A stretch of 64,000 nt of DNA, taken from NCBI GenBank assembly GCA_034008185.1, contig CM067085.1:78728275-78792274 (forward strand), in the 5' to 3' direction. The number at the start of each line of letters is the position of its first letter. Position 1 is the first letter of the stretch. This DNA comes from Gorsachius magnificus. Its lineage: Eukaryota > Chordata > Aves > Pelecaniformes > Ardeidae. The position numbers were made by a program, and so were the translations under genes. Positions 24,001 through 34,356 of the stretch are shown one piece after another. Below the pieces are notes generated by a model. It was not told the DNA's origin and did no database searches. It worked only from the letters and a program-made list of their open reading frames with translations.

Positions 24001-26637
24001 AAGACGCTATGTGCAATAAGAGATGCACAAAGTGCCTGTGTGTATATAAAAATGCAATCTCAAGGGTTAATATTTCTCTGCAGGATATTTACTTTTACCT
24101 ATTATTAAATCCACTGTGAATTAATGCTTTTGTTGAGGTTAAAATGGTTTTGCAGCCAAGAAAAAGAGAAGACATAGGCACCTGTTCAGAGAGAGGAGCC
24201 GCATAGAACCCTATGTGTTTTACCCACAGCATTTGTTGATACAGAACAGATCGATGTGTAACTGCATAATAAGGTGGAGGGAAGATGAGATTAAATGTTC
24301 AAATAAATATACTAATTAGAAAGGACACGTACATCCATGTATAGAGAACCTGACAGTGAGAAAATGACAGAGATTCAGCACTACAGTGAATTATAAATGT
24401 CAAATTACAAGGATGCATGTAAAAAAAGCTTGTAACTGTTAGGAACTAGGCTCTGTATTCATGTGAAAGCTGTTGCCTTTATCATCTTCTTCAATCCCTC
24501 TAAGGTGTTCTGTCATTCACTGTCAAATTTTCCACGTAAGATAATAAGACGTATGTCACACAAGTGTCCAAAACTGTCTCTCTGCCATTGCCAGGACACA
24601 CCAATGTATTTTGGGGTTTTTCTTAAGCAACAAGAATATTAAGCAGGAGATCTGCTGAAGTATTAGCAGTCAATTACAGATGGGTTTTTTCCCCCCTCAG
24701 ATGTGATAAAAGTGAACACGTGGTGCCCAAAATGTAGGGGGACAAGGGAACCAGCAATGCGCGTTCTGATTTGGCTGTGGACTCAGTAGGTTGTCAGAGA
24801 GCCATAGGATGCACAATAAAAATGGATGCTAACTAAATTTCCATGTGCAAGAGCATGCGTTTAATTTGCAAGATGTTTTGTTTAATTAAAAGGTAAATAC
24901 CATTTATAATTCTTCTCACAGACTGGTTGAGAGCAGCAACAACACCTACAGAGCTCTCGAGCTGCCTGAAGAACTTCTTTGATGCGTCTGATCCATGGGG
25001 TACGTACATTTAAATGAGAACAGTTTGCTACTTTATTAAGCCGTATTTTTGTTTTTATACAATATTGGTTATCGCTTCTAAAGATTTCTAAACATCAGTT
25101 GCAAGATGTTAGCTGCATGAAGCATGTAAAATATTCTCTTGTGGTGAATATCCCTCCCCAAATATAATTGCCTCAGGGAGACAACGTTCACCCTGGTGCA
25201 GAAGACTTGCATCAAGCCAAGACACGGCATAAATACGGAGGCGTGAAACCCGTCTGCACAAGCCATGCCCAGAGCCCTCTGCATACAGGGCACGCGGAAC
25301 TGCTGCCAATGCAATCACGTCTTTCTGAGGTTTACTTTTCTCAGCTAGGTCCTCTCCTTCCATACAAGCCCTCAAGCTTGCAGTGCTTACAGTTCCTTTT
25401 CCTTTCCTCTAAGGTCCTGAGACTCAATGCCCCATTATAGCTCATGGCCCCGTGCTCTGCTTTGGGCTGCTGCGGTTCCTTCAGCAGAACCCCTCATCCG
25501 GCCAGGCTCCTCCTCGCTCCCCACGGGCTGAGCCAAGTCCGCGGCCAGGCCCGTGGCAGGAGCTCTCCGGAGGCATCACGCTTTTGGCAAACGGAGCAGC
25601 TGAAGCCCAGAGAGGAACAACGGTATCGAACGGAACGGCAGCACCAGCGCGGTGATGGGTGTCGCACGTGGTTGTGTCACCCTACTGCATCTGCGCAGTC
25701 GTGCTCTGAAACCCAAGTACCTTCTGCTGGCTGCTCAGCGGCGCTTCTTGGCTGCGATTGCTGATGGAAAATGTAGGAGAACTGCCTGGCACTGAGAGAC
25801 TGCTCCCTCTCCTACCAGCGGTCTTTAGGGGTGGCATCTCTGGGTCAGCTTTTCCAGTGGGGAGCCCAGCAGCTCCCATTTTGTCCGGTTGGTTTTACAC
25901 CAGAAGGATGGCCAGGAAGAGGCGCAGGCTGCTGACACCCAGCTCTCTGATATGCTGAAGTTGGATGCGGCTCTGCTCTGAGGGTCTGATGGTATCAGCC
26001 TCCAGGGAATCCGTGTCTGACTCTCCCAGTCTGTTGCTCATATTGGTTCGGTCTCAGCGGAGCCATTTCTAACAACGAAGAACATATCTGAGAGAGTTAC
26101 AATTTGCTGTAATCATATTTTTCCAGTTTTTCTCTGTGATAATTACTCCCATAAATATCGTTGCTTCACCTCAGCTCAACAGAGTGCTCTCTATTTCTGC
26201 GCTCAGCCTCAACCTTCCACGCTCGGCTCGCCAGGGAAGGACAACGATAGTATTTGTTATTACCAGGACCGCTCCAGCCCTGGGGCTGTTGGGGGGGCTT
26301 CCAGCTTTAGTCCAGTTTCTGTGCTGCATCAACTGATCCGAAATTGCTGGCTGAAGTGAAAACTGGTGAAGAAAAGGTGTTAAACTGTGCGTGTCTAAAT
26401 AACACATGCTAATAATAAAGTTTTGGCTTGGTCTTCAACCAGGCAAAGACTTGAAAACCAGAAGTTAGGCTGCGGCTTTGCTGTTAAACATCTCTGGCTC
26501 TACTGCTGGTCCCAGGTTTAGTTTAGTAACAGCGAACGTTTTTAATGTAATCAATGGGCTGCAGATCTCAAGAATTCCAGTTCCTACTGCCCTTACTGAC
26601 TAACAGCTTTTAGGATGGATCCTTAAAGTAGATTTTT
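21078..26637. other. unique non-coding DNA
   Basis: 5.5 kb without any repeat I recognise. It is mostly AT-rich with short T or A runs (for example 22328-22339). One short segment with strong splice signals on both sides (23193-23233) is listed separately. No protein-coding exon recognised. Confidence 0.4.
23193..23233 (+). ncRNA. possible 41-nt exon (host lncRNA?)
   Basis: A pyrimidine tract ending TTTTCCTTTCAG (AG at 23191-23192) is followed 41 nt later by the donor ATGG/GTGAGT (GT at 23234-23235). Both sites are near consensus on the + strand, the strand of MIR137. It could be a small upstream exon of the host lncRNA, or a chance pair. Confidence 0.2.
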
Positions 26638-27259
26638 ATAGAATTATAGAATAGAATCATAGACTCATTTAGGTTGGAAAAGCCCTTTAAGATCATCGAG
26701 TCCAACTGTTAACCTAACCCTGCCATCCCACCACTAAACCCTGTCCCTCAGCACCTCATCTCTCCTTCTTTTAAATACCTCCAGGGATGAGGACTCCACC
26801 GCCTCCCTGGGCAGCCCATTCCAGAGCCTGACAACCCTCTCGGTGAAGAAGTTTTTCCTAATGTCCAGCCTAAACCTGCCCTGGCGCAGCTTCAAGCCAT
26901 TCCCCCTCGTCCTATCGTCTGTTACCAGGGAGCAGAGGCCGACCCCCACCTCACTCCCCCCTCCTCTCAGGCAGTTGTAGAGGGCGATCAGGGCTCCCCT
27001 CAGCCTCCTCTGCTCCAGACTAAACACCCCCAGTTCCCTCAGCCGCTCCTCGTATGACTTGTGTTCCAGCCCCCTCACCAGCTTGGTTGCTCTCCTCTGG
27101 ACCTGTTCCAGCAAGGCAACATCTTTCTTGTAGTGAGGGGCCCAAAACTGAACACAGTATTCGAGGTGCGGCCTCACCAGCACCGAGTACAGGGGCACGG
27201 TCACTGCCCTGCTCCTGCTGGCCACACTATTCCTGATACAGGCCAGGATGCCATTGGCC
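26638..27259 (-). mobile_element. CR1 LINE, 3' fragment (type A) with open ORF2 C-terminus
   Basis: About 620 bp of CR1 from the tail (ATAGAATCATAGACTC) to the ORF2 C-terminal third. The frame 27225 down to 26734 is open (163 codons) and ends with the natural ORF2 stop, including [19 protein letters not shown] and the RLDIRKNFF region. The catalytic RT motifs are absent because of 5' truncation. The truncated end forms a perfect palindrome (27233-27275). Confidence 0.93.
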
Positions 27260-27275
27260 TCCTGGCCTGTATCAG
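27233..27275. repeat. perfect 16-bp inverted repeat at CR1 5' end
   Basis: Arm 27233-27248 (CTGATACAGGCCAGGA) is exactly reverse-complementary to arm 27260-27275, with an 11-nt loop. The second arm lies where the CR1 copy at 13819-16167 instead continues with unrelated ORF2 sequence, so it is not part of the element's normal sequence. Confidence 0.95.
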
Positions 27276-27439
27276 AAAGATTTTGTAAGAGTAGGGGCTA
27301 TTTTTAACTGTCAGCCAAAGAGTCCCAGGTGCTTTTGGCCTTCAGAATTCCAGGCACCAGGAGTAACCAGAATGGAGGCACTTGGCTGGAGAGCGCACTA
27401 CACAAGTGGGTGCGTGGGAAGGAAAAAGAGGTGTGAACA

Positions 27440-27592
27440 GGGGTATTACTGTCCCCATTTTAAAACTGGTGAAATGTGGCAAAAGACTAAAGGACTCGTG
27501 GAAGGTACCTCCATCGCCCGTGGCAGACCTGGTGTTCGAAGCGAAATCTCTGGGCTTCTAACGTACCCTCTTAACTACAAGGCCACCCTTCC
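27440..27592 (+). repeat. ancient tRNA-type SINE (MIR-like) remnant
   Basis: TTACTGTCCCCATTTTAAAA and a downstream CTGGGCTTCTAACGTACCCT..AACTACAAGGCCACCC pattern resemble the core and 3' half of MIR-family SINEs found across amniotes. The copy is highly diverged and boundaries are approximate. Confidence 0.4.
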
Positions 27593-28059
27593 CCTCCAGA
27601 AGATGATATATAGGTATACAAATGCGCATTGATGTAATGCCAAGTTATAAACCACAAGCCTTTCAGAACTCATGTCCCTGATAGATTGCGAAAGAACTTG
27701 AAGTCGGGAGAATTGTGGTTTGTCTGACCTTATGCTAATCAGTCTCCTTACTTGTGTCTTGGTCAAACTGAAAACGAATAGAATAATGAACCCTTTTGAA
27801 AAACGGTAATTTCTGGGTGTTGGTCACGACCCAGTTTTCATAAGTTGCTAGGATATGGGGATAATCAGGGAAATGAAGATTCTATCTTATGAGACAAGAC
27901 CGAAAAGCTTGATTTAAACAAAAGAAATGATGAGAAGGAGTATTAGTACACTGTGAGGGGAGCAAATATCAGAACTAATTAAGTTCAAGGACAAAATTGG
28001 CATCTGAACAAATGGATATAAACAGGCCCCTAATAAATGTAGGCTGGAAATCTTAAGAA

Positions 28060-28165
28060 GCCGAGTTATGAGATTCTGGAACAGCTTTCCAAGGGGAATA
28101 GTAGGGCCAGGGAAACTAAGGGCTTTTTAAATGGATCTCGATCAGTTTATGAGCTGGGTCTCATG
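28060..28165 (+). mobile_element. ancient LINE 3' remnant (CR1-L3-like)
   Basis: ATTCTGGAACAGCTTTCCAA followed by a purine-rich spacer and GATCAGTTTATGAGCTGG resembles the 3' part of old L3/CR1-type LINEs. It is weakly conserved and clearly older than the avian CR1 copies. Confidence 0.35.
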
Positions 28166-28327
28166 CTGGAGACAACCAGAGCGCTAGGCTCTCGGGCCAC
28201 CCCAGCCCAACGTTCCCAGGTAACAGCCAGAACATTGCCAAGCTAGAACGTCTCGGTGGTGTTCTGGGAAAGGAAACAGCCGGCCATAACGTATCTCACG
28301 CTGCATCACCTGTATTTTGTTTTTTAG

Positions 28328-28408
28328 GCTCCTCCGTTCAGAGAGTCTCTTAACCCCCCCCGATTACCCCGCCGACCTAGCAGGTGGGATGTTCTTCGGC
28401 ATTTCCAG
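28328..28408 (+). ncRNA. candidate 81-nt exon at island edge
   Basis: The acceptor TTTGTTTTTTAG/G (AG at 28326-28327) and donor TTTCCAG/GTAATC (GT at 28409-28410) bracket 81 nt just before the first MIR137-side CpG island. An alternative donor CAG/GTGGGA lies at 28384. It would be an internal exon of a + strand transcript starting further upstream. Prediction only. Confidence 0.22.
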
Positions 28409-28891
28409 GTAATCCTTCCCTGCTCTTGAGTGCCGAGGTGGGAATAGAGATGGAACAGCTCAACGTAGCGTTGAACGCGGAGCTCTTTGTGCTCCATGTC
28501 GAGGTTGGGAGAGCGGGGATGGGACCGGGACCGGGACCGGGGCAGGTGGAGACCCCCGGAGCCCGCCGGTGATATCTCCTGTATCTTCCCCGGGGGCGGG
28601 CAACCGGGCGCTGCCGCGGCCCCGCATCCCACCCCGCACCGGGGAAGGGGCGGGCGACGCCTCCCCGGCGCCTGGGTCCTGGTCCTGGTCCTCGCCCCCG
28701 CCGCAGCCCCCCCCCCCCCGCGCGGGCTACCGGGGCCGGGCCCCGGAAGGGGCGGGCCCGCCCCGTACCGGTCCCCGCAGCCCGGCCCGCCCCCGGGAGC
28801 ACACCCCCCCCGTCCTCGGGTGGGCTCCAGCCGGCGCCTTCCCGGAGCCCCCCGCCGCGGCGGGGCTGCCGCAATTCTGCGGGTGCGGGCC

Positions 28892-28901
28892 GGACAGCGC
28901 C
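28892..28901 (+). promoter_or_regulatory. RE1 right half-site (REST), left half decayed
   Basis: A perfect GGACAGCGCC. Eight bases upstream, where the two complete elements carry TTCAGCACC, this site reads TTCTGCGGG (5 of 9 matches). It may be a half-site or a weak or eroded element. Confidence 0.3.
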
Positions 28902-29290
28902 AAGCCCGCAAACCCTCCCGCGCCGGTTCCGCCCCGGGAAGGCGGCGGCTGCCGGGAGACAAAAGGCCGCCGTGTGTCCGCCTCTGCGGCAGGGCCGGGG
29001 TCCGCCGCCCCCCGCCCCCCCCCCCCCCCCGCCTCGTTGCGGCGCGGGGGGACCGGCTCCTTAGGGGTGGCCGTGCCCGCCGGCGGCTCCGGTACCGGGC
29101 TCCGGAGCGGGTGCCAGGCCCGTGTGAACGGTGTTAACCCCCGGGGAAAGCGAGGAGAGGGAGCACAGCGAGTCCTCGCAAAGCGGTGATGGGGGAGGCC
29201 ACCTTTTATTGGGCCCCGAAGCTCCCCAATGAGAAGTAACACCACCTAGATGGCTTTAACATCGGGGGCTTGGGTTGTTTTGGGGTGGGT

Positions 29291-29326
29291 TTTTTTATTT
29301 TTGGTTTTTTTCTTTTTGGTTTTTTT

Positions 29327-29375
<49 letters not shown>

Positions 29376-29408
29376 GTGGGTTTTTTTTTTTTTTTTTTTT
29401 TTTTTTTT
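29291..29408. repeat. T-rich tract with T46 and T28 runs
   Basis: Runs of 46 T (29329-29374) and 28 T (29381-29408) are separated by GGTGGG and preceded by shorter T runs, in the middle of a CpG island. No retroposon body is attached. Length is prone to assembly error. Confidence 0.9.
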
Positions 29409-30534
29409 CTCTGGTACGGCATTTTGTGCGTTACCGTGTGAGCGGTGCCGAGGCGTGCGGTGGCACGGCAGAGCGCGGGAGGGGCGCCGGGCGGTGCCCA
29501 AAGCTCCCGCTGGCCCCGCACTTTTCAGGGTGGGGGGCGAGGGCTGGGGCGGCGGGGAAAAGGGGAGGGAGGGAAGGAGGAGCTGCCGCCGCCGCCGGGC
29601 TGCCCCTTCGCCGCCCGCCCGGCTTCCCGGGAGCTTACCCTGGGACCGGGGAGCGAGAGGGGCAAACTCCCAAGTTGTGCCCGGGGAGAAGTCGCCCGGC
29701 TGAGGGGGGAGCCGAGTGGGATCCGGAGCCCGTTGGTGCTGGGCTCCCGCTCCCGGGCAGAGCCGGGGGAAGGGCAGGCTCTGCCCAGGCAGCTTCCCGA
29801 GGCGGTATGGAGGGAAGGGGAGGAAGCAAACGTGTCTTCAGAGCGGCACCTCGCCTCCCTCCGCCTTTGCTCTTGGCCAGGGTTGGAAGAGGAGCTGAGG
29901 ACAGCCGGAGCAGCGCTCCGTGCCCCGCCAGCTGCCGCCTCTCCTCCGCCCCTAGCCCCTTCCAAAAGAAACACGTCCGAGCCCTCGCGGTGAAGACTCA
30001 AACCAAACAAAAGTTGGATATTTTTTTGTTGTTGTTGTTGGGGTTTTTTTTTCCGGAAAGGGGGCGGGGGGGTGGGGGTGGGGGGGCTTCTGCCTGCTGC
30101 ACGCTCGGCAGCGGCGGGGACTTGACCTGCAGAGGGCAATAGTTGGACGCGAATGCTGACAAAGGCGGCGGGGCTCCTGGGCTCGGCACTGTGGCCGGGA
30201 CCCGAGAAGGCTGTGTAGGTAGGCAGCGGGGCTTAATTAATATCTATTGAAACAAAAGATGGGGTAAATTGTTTGATTTGTCTTTAGGCTACGTTTTCGA
30301 GGCGAATCTAATTCATAACCGTTAGGTTTATTCGAAAGAGATTAACACAAACTTCCAGGAGAGGCACGCAGTTAACTCCAGAATTACCCTCCCCGCTAAT
30401 TGTTTACCGGAACGTTTCCATTCAGCCGCTCGGATTCGTATTATTGGCGTTATTATTGCCTGCTAATGGGCTGGGCGAGGTGGAGACGAAGGGGAGCTTT
30501 CCTAATTGTCGCAGCGATTGGCGGGGGGGACGAC

Positions 30535-30535
<1 letters not shown>

Positions 30536-30569
<34 letters not shown>
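30536..30569. repeat. (AC)17 microsatellite
   Basis: An uninterrupted 34-bp AC repeat, probably polymorphic in length, about 75 bp upstream of the RE1. Confidence 0.97.
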
Positions 30570-30571
<2 letters not shown>

Positions 30572-30642
30572 GACGGCGGAGGCTTCCCGGGGCGGCGGTG
30601 AGGGGCGCGGGGCGGCAGGGCCCCGGCCGCGGGACCGGGGCG

Positions 30643-30669
30643 TTCAGCACCGGGCGGGTGGACAGCGCC
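30643..30669 (+). promoter_or_regulatory. REST/NRSF site (RE1), expanded spacing
   Basis: A perfect left half TTCAGCACC (30643-30651) and a perfect right half GGACAGCGCC (30660-30669) are separated by 8 bp. The canonical RE1 has 2 bp between the same halves; expanded forms with 5-8 extra bp are a known REST binding class, and this has 6 extra. REST silences neuronal genes in non-neuronal cells. The site is 4.1 kb upstream of MIR137, inside a CpG island. Confidence 0.7.
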
Positions 30670-30690
30670 CGGCCCCGCTAATTACCCCTC

Positions 30691-32285
30691 CGTCCCTATG
30701 ACCTCATTATTCAAGAAAGAGTAGAAAACGCCAGCAAATTGGAGTGTTGGCAGCAGGGGTGATTGCAGGTCTGGATGCACACTCCGGCTCTTCCCAACTC
30801 GCCGCCCCCTTCCTCTCTCTTCCCCCCCCCCCCCCTCCCCCCCCGCCACCTTCCCCAAATCATATTTATCTGAGATTATGTCAAATTTCAGTGATCGGAA
30901 ATGTCTTGCCCAAAAGCCATTCCCGCTGGAAAAAGTCAAAAGGGGTCCTGGCATTAAAACGACCTTGCGTCATTCCTGATGAAATTAGCAGCGCTGCGTG
31001 TTTAGAGCTTTGCTATGGATGCACTTTGGTCACAGTAAGAAGTGAGAGATTTGGGGTTTAACCCCCCCTTCCCCTCCCCACCTGAGCAGGAGCCGTCTGC
31101 TTGCACCAGCTGCGAATCCCGAGACCGGCACTCGAAAGCGCCTTACACCCGCAGTCCATTTTTTACTTGTCTTTAAGTGCAAGCGATGGGAATTGCTAAC
31201 CTCGGCTAAGAAAATTTCATTTCCCCCATCCTGCTAAACGGTTCTGGTCGACATATGTTTGTTATCAGAGAGAGGTGCTATGAACACAGAGCCATTTTCT
31301 TAGCAGCTCTTTGACTCTGTGTTACCATAGTCCCACACGGCATTGGTCCTTTCCCGTTGGGAAGTCATGAATAAGAGACTATGAAGCTTGCACGTCAGAT
31401 CTTCCTCAATTAATCCACCATTAGCATGTTTGGGATCCTCTACTGGATGGTTAACAGCAGCTTTGGTAACTGTATGCTGTCCATACCCAATTATGCTCTG
31501 CTAAAAATGAACTCTGCAGAACAACCTTCCTGAGCTGTCAGTGTCTCCCGTTTTCCTATTTTAACGCTTGTGTGTAGTGGCAGGCGACAGATGGTGTAGA
31601 TCAGATCGATTTGATTGCATTAGGCGATTTTTTTTTTTTTTTCCTCCTCTCCCCCCCGACTCCTTTTCTGGAAGCCCACATTCATCTGAGAGGCGATCGC
31701 CGGGGACATGGGAAGCAAGAGCAGCCGCCGATGTGTGAAAGCAACGAGACATGGCCAGCCAGAGGCGCCGGGGTCCCTTCCCGGGGTTTGTTAACATGGT
31801 AATCCGGCACCAGGAGAGAAAGCTGCTTTCTGCTGCCCAGAGCCCGTTCCCCATCACACATCAGATGACTCCCTGGTTTTACACGCAGTTGGAGTTCTGC
31901 TCAAAACCTGGATTTAAAGGGTAAGCGCTTCAATAGAGGTGGATTTCTGGCGGTTACTCGGGTAGGTGGCGAAAGGAGCGAGCTCCCAGCTATTTTGAAA
32001 AGAGGCTGCCTTTGAGCGGGAATGAATATTTTCTTCCTTCCTCCTGTCTTTCTTTTCTTTTTTTCTTTTTTTTTTTTTTTTCGCTCCCCCGTGGCCCCCC
32101 CCCCCCCCCCCCCCCTTTCACCAGCGAGCCCCCTAATTCAGAACAATTTCTCGTACGGAAAGACATCGCACCTCGCTATTGACGGGTGGGATCGATATTC
32201 CCCCCTCTGAAATTCGCTTTTCGTGGCGAGCCCGAGCTCTGCTCTCAGAGCTCCGCTCCTGATAGCTTAATTGTTTCATTCCCCC
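30691..32285. other. inter-island non-coding DNA
   Basis: Contains a C-rich run at 30821-30844, T runs at 31628-31642 and 32067-32081 and a C run at 32095-32115. Otherwise it is unique AT-rich sequence with no exon recognised. By position it is a good candidate for conserved MIR137 regulatory sequence. Confidence 0.4.
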
Positions 32286-32812
32286 CTACCCGTTCCCCTC
32301 CCTCCCGCCGCCCCCCATCCCCCCGCCTCCCCGGGCAGGGCAGGGGCGGTGGGGGTGTCCCCGGGGCCCTTCCCCAGCCCCACCGGGCTGGAGCTCCGGT
32401 ACCCGGGGCTCTTTCGGCGGGGGAGCGGGGGGCGGCAGCGCCGTTAAACATGGCTTTCGGGAGCCGGTGAACAAAGGTATTTAACGCCGAGCCGCCGCCG
32501 GCGCCCCCCGCATGCGGCGGGGAAGGTGCGAGGCGGGCAGCGGGACGGGGGGTTCGCTCCCCCGGCGCTCGGCGGGGGCGGCGGGGCCGGGGCCGGGGCC
32601 GGGGGCGGGGGGGGGCGGTGGCGGGGCCGGGGGCGGTGGCGGGGCCGGGCGCTGTCCGGGCCGCGGGTGCTGAAGGGCGCGGCGGGGGCGGCGGGGCCGG
32701 GCGGGGGGGCTCGGCGGGCGGTGGCGGGGGCTCTGCGGGCAGCAGCGTCCGACGGGCACGGCGAGGGCAAGGCTGGCGCCGGGAGGCTCCGCTCTTCCCC
32801 GAGAACCCCGTT
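32286..32812. promoter_or_regulatory. CpG island 3, very G-rich, MIR137 proximal
   Basis: Extreme GC content with repeated GGGGCCGG and GGCGGTGGCGG motifs, with G-runs on the + strand from about 32570 to 32720 able to form stacked G-quadruplexes. It carries the second complete RE1. Frames here on either strand are composition artefacts. It is probably a promoter or first-exon region for the MIR137 primary transcript. Confidence 0.6.
32648..32674 (-). promoter_or_regulatory. REST/NRSF site (RE1), expanded spacing
   Basis: On the - strand this reads perfect TTCAGCACC (32674-32666), 8 bp, then perfect GGACAGCGCC (32657-32648). It has the same 8-bp gap as the site at 30643-30669 but the opposite orientation. 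The flank after the right half (CGGCCCCGC) is also shared by both sites. It is 2.1 kb upstream of the miR-137 hairpin. Confidence 0.7.
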
Positions 32813-33306
32813 CTTTAATATTTTTTTTTATTTTTTTTTTTTTTTTAAAAAACCCCAACACCCCAAAGTTTGGATTTCTGCCTCATTCTCGACGGAGCAC
32901 CTCCAAATTTTGGAGAATGTAGGTCTAGGCGTATCGTGCTGCAGAGCGTTTTTCGCCACGACCCGGTGCGTTTTTACTTTTCCGAACGGCTTTTGTTCAA
33001 GTTGAAGGAAACCCACCGCAGCAGTTATCTGAGTTCCGACGCCAGCTAATGGGGTTACAGCCTTCAATTTCACAGCAGGGAAAAATTACAGTGTTTGTTA
33101 TTTACTTTCTATCTGCCATTTAGGATGCAGCCTGAAAGCTTGCTGTGTTAGAGGAATATAGGAGATTGCACCTAAAATGAGATTAAAATAGAGGAGAGTG
33201 AGTTGGAAATATATGTTTGTTGGGTGTTTTTTTTTTTAATTTAAGGCAATGTGGCTGTCAAAGTATTTTTTTTTCTTTCTCTCTTTGTTTTTCTCTTCAA
33301 ATTCAG
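32813..33306. other. AT-rich non-coding DNA between islands
   Basis: Begins with a T-rich tract (32820-32845). Ends with a long pyrimidine tract and TTCAG (AG at 33305-33306) that would be a good + strand splice acceptor. No protein-coding potential seen. Confidence 0.4.
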
Positions 33307-34210
33307 ACAAGAGCCTGCGTTACAAAACAAACGCTGTCTTCTCACATGTTTTTCGTAGGAAGCGTAGCAGTAACATGTCAAGGAAGGCAAGGGCTCATGT
33401 TAAGGAAGGGTTCTGTAGGAAAAGCAAGCAGCTTGTGTTAATTTCAGTTGGAATCTAATCAAGACGCCGGTCAGTTTGCGAGCACGGTGGCTAATGAGAG
33501 CTGTGCGTGCTACATAATTACTGGTGGCTGAAGAAGTGCGGGGTACCCCGCTATGTGCGGGGTTTGCGTCGCTGCCCCCCCCCCCCCCCCAATCCCTCCG
33601 TCACTCACACAGAAGCTTGTCCTCAGCATCAGGAGCCGGGGTGCAATAACCCGGCGAAGTTCCCAGTCGCCAGGCGAAGTGTGCCGTGCCATGACGTTGC
33701 AGAGATCCTTTCTATTTAGTTGGCGAACAATAAAGGTTTATTATCACGGCGGCGGATCACCAGACAAAGCTTCCCCCTCCCGCCTCCCCCAAGTGCTGCT
33801 GCTGAGGGAACCGCTCCGGGTGAGGGGCAGAGCTGCAGGCACCATTTGGAAAGAACTAATTTTATTATTTCCCCCCACCTCCCCGCACCCCACCCCACCC
33901 CAACCCCACCCCCCCGCTCCGGTTCGCCCCCCGCTCGCCGGGAGGCGGCGGGTGCCGGTGCGGCGGTGCCGGTGCGGCGGTGCCGCCCGCCCGGCTCGGT
34001 GCCCCGCAGCCACCGGGCTCTGCCCCTCGGGCACACATTTGTACTTTTTTTTTTCCGCCCTTTTTTCCTCCCCAGCTTCTCCCGGCGCTGGGGAGGCCTG
34101 GCAGAGGGGTGCCTCTGCTGAGCCCGCAGCCTTTCCTATTTCTTTCTTTGATTTCCCCCCCCCCCCCCCCCTTTCCGCCCTCCCTCCTCTCGGTAGCACA
34201 TCGAGTCAGC
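33307..34210 (+). ncRNA. MIR137HG: possible upstream exon(s) of MIR137 host transcript
   Basis: Bounded upstream by the acceptor at 33305-33306 (long pyrimidine tract, CAG/A) and downstream by a near-perfect U1 site AGC/GTGAGT (GT at 34211-34212). A weaker donor CCGG/GTGAGG lies near 33819, so this 904-nt block may hold more than one exon. It contains C homopolymers (33577-33591, 34156-34172) and a CpG-rich part at about 33875-34130. The single long + strand frame across it is Pro/Ala-rich with no domain, so I favour lncRNA sequence. Structure is inferred only from splice motifs. Confidence 0.3.
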
Positions 34211-34356
34211 GTGAGTCGGGGCTTGTAAAACGCATTTCCAAAGCCCAGATGAAAAGTCTCTCAGGCGTGGCTGCTGCTTTATCGGAGCTCTCCCAAGCCC
34301 ACCTCTGCAAACAGATTTGTAATATTTGTGTGCTTAACCGTGCATCTCTTTTACAG

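Larger units (their letters stand above)
28409..30230. promoter_or_regulatory. CpG island complex 1 (MIR137 upstream)
   Basis: Very high GC and dense CpG over about 28500-29120 and 29420-30215, separated by a T-rich tract. C and G homopolymers occur throughout. The many long frames on both strands are GC artefacts: they overlap each other, lack domains, and some read straight through the T tract as poly-Phe. It is the most likely promoter area of a MIR137 host transcript together with the islands at 30.5 and 32.3 kb. A possible first-exon donor TAG/GTAGGC occurs at 30214-30219. Confidence 0.7.
30500..30690. promoter_or_regulatory. CpG island 2 with CA repeat and RE1
   Basis: A compact GC-rich block holding the (AC)17 repeat and the complete expanded RE1 at 30643-30669. 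CpG density is high between 30570 and 30670. Confidence 0.6.

Noticed and set aside
29291..29408. Poly-A tail of a processed pseudogene on the - strand
   Set aside because: No cDNA-like body or target-site duplication adjoins it, and processed pseudogenes are rare in birds.
28324..30142. Long GC-rich frames on both strands (up to 290 codons)
   Set aside because: Composition artefacts of CpG islands: opposite-strand frames overlap, residues are Pro/Gly/Arg/Ala-rich, and one reads through the T tract as poly-Phe.
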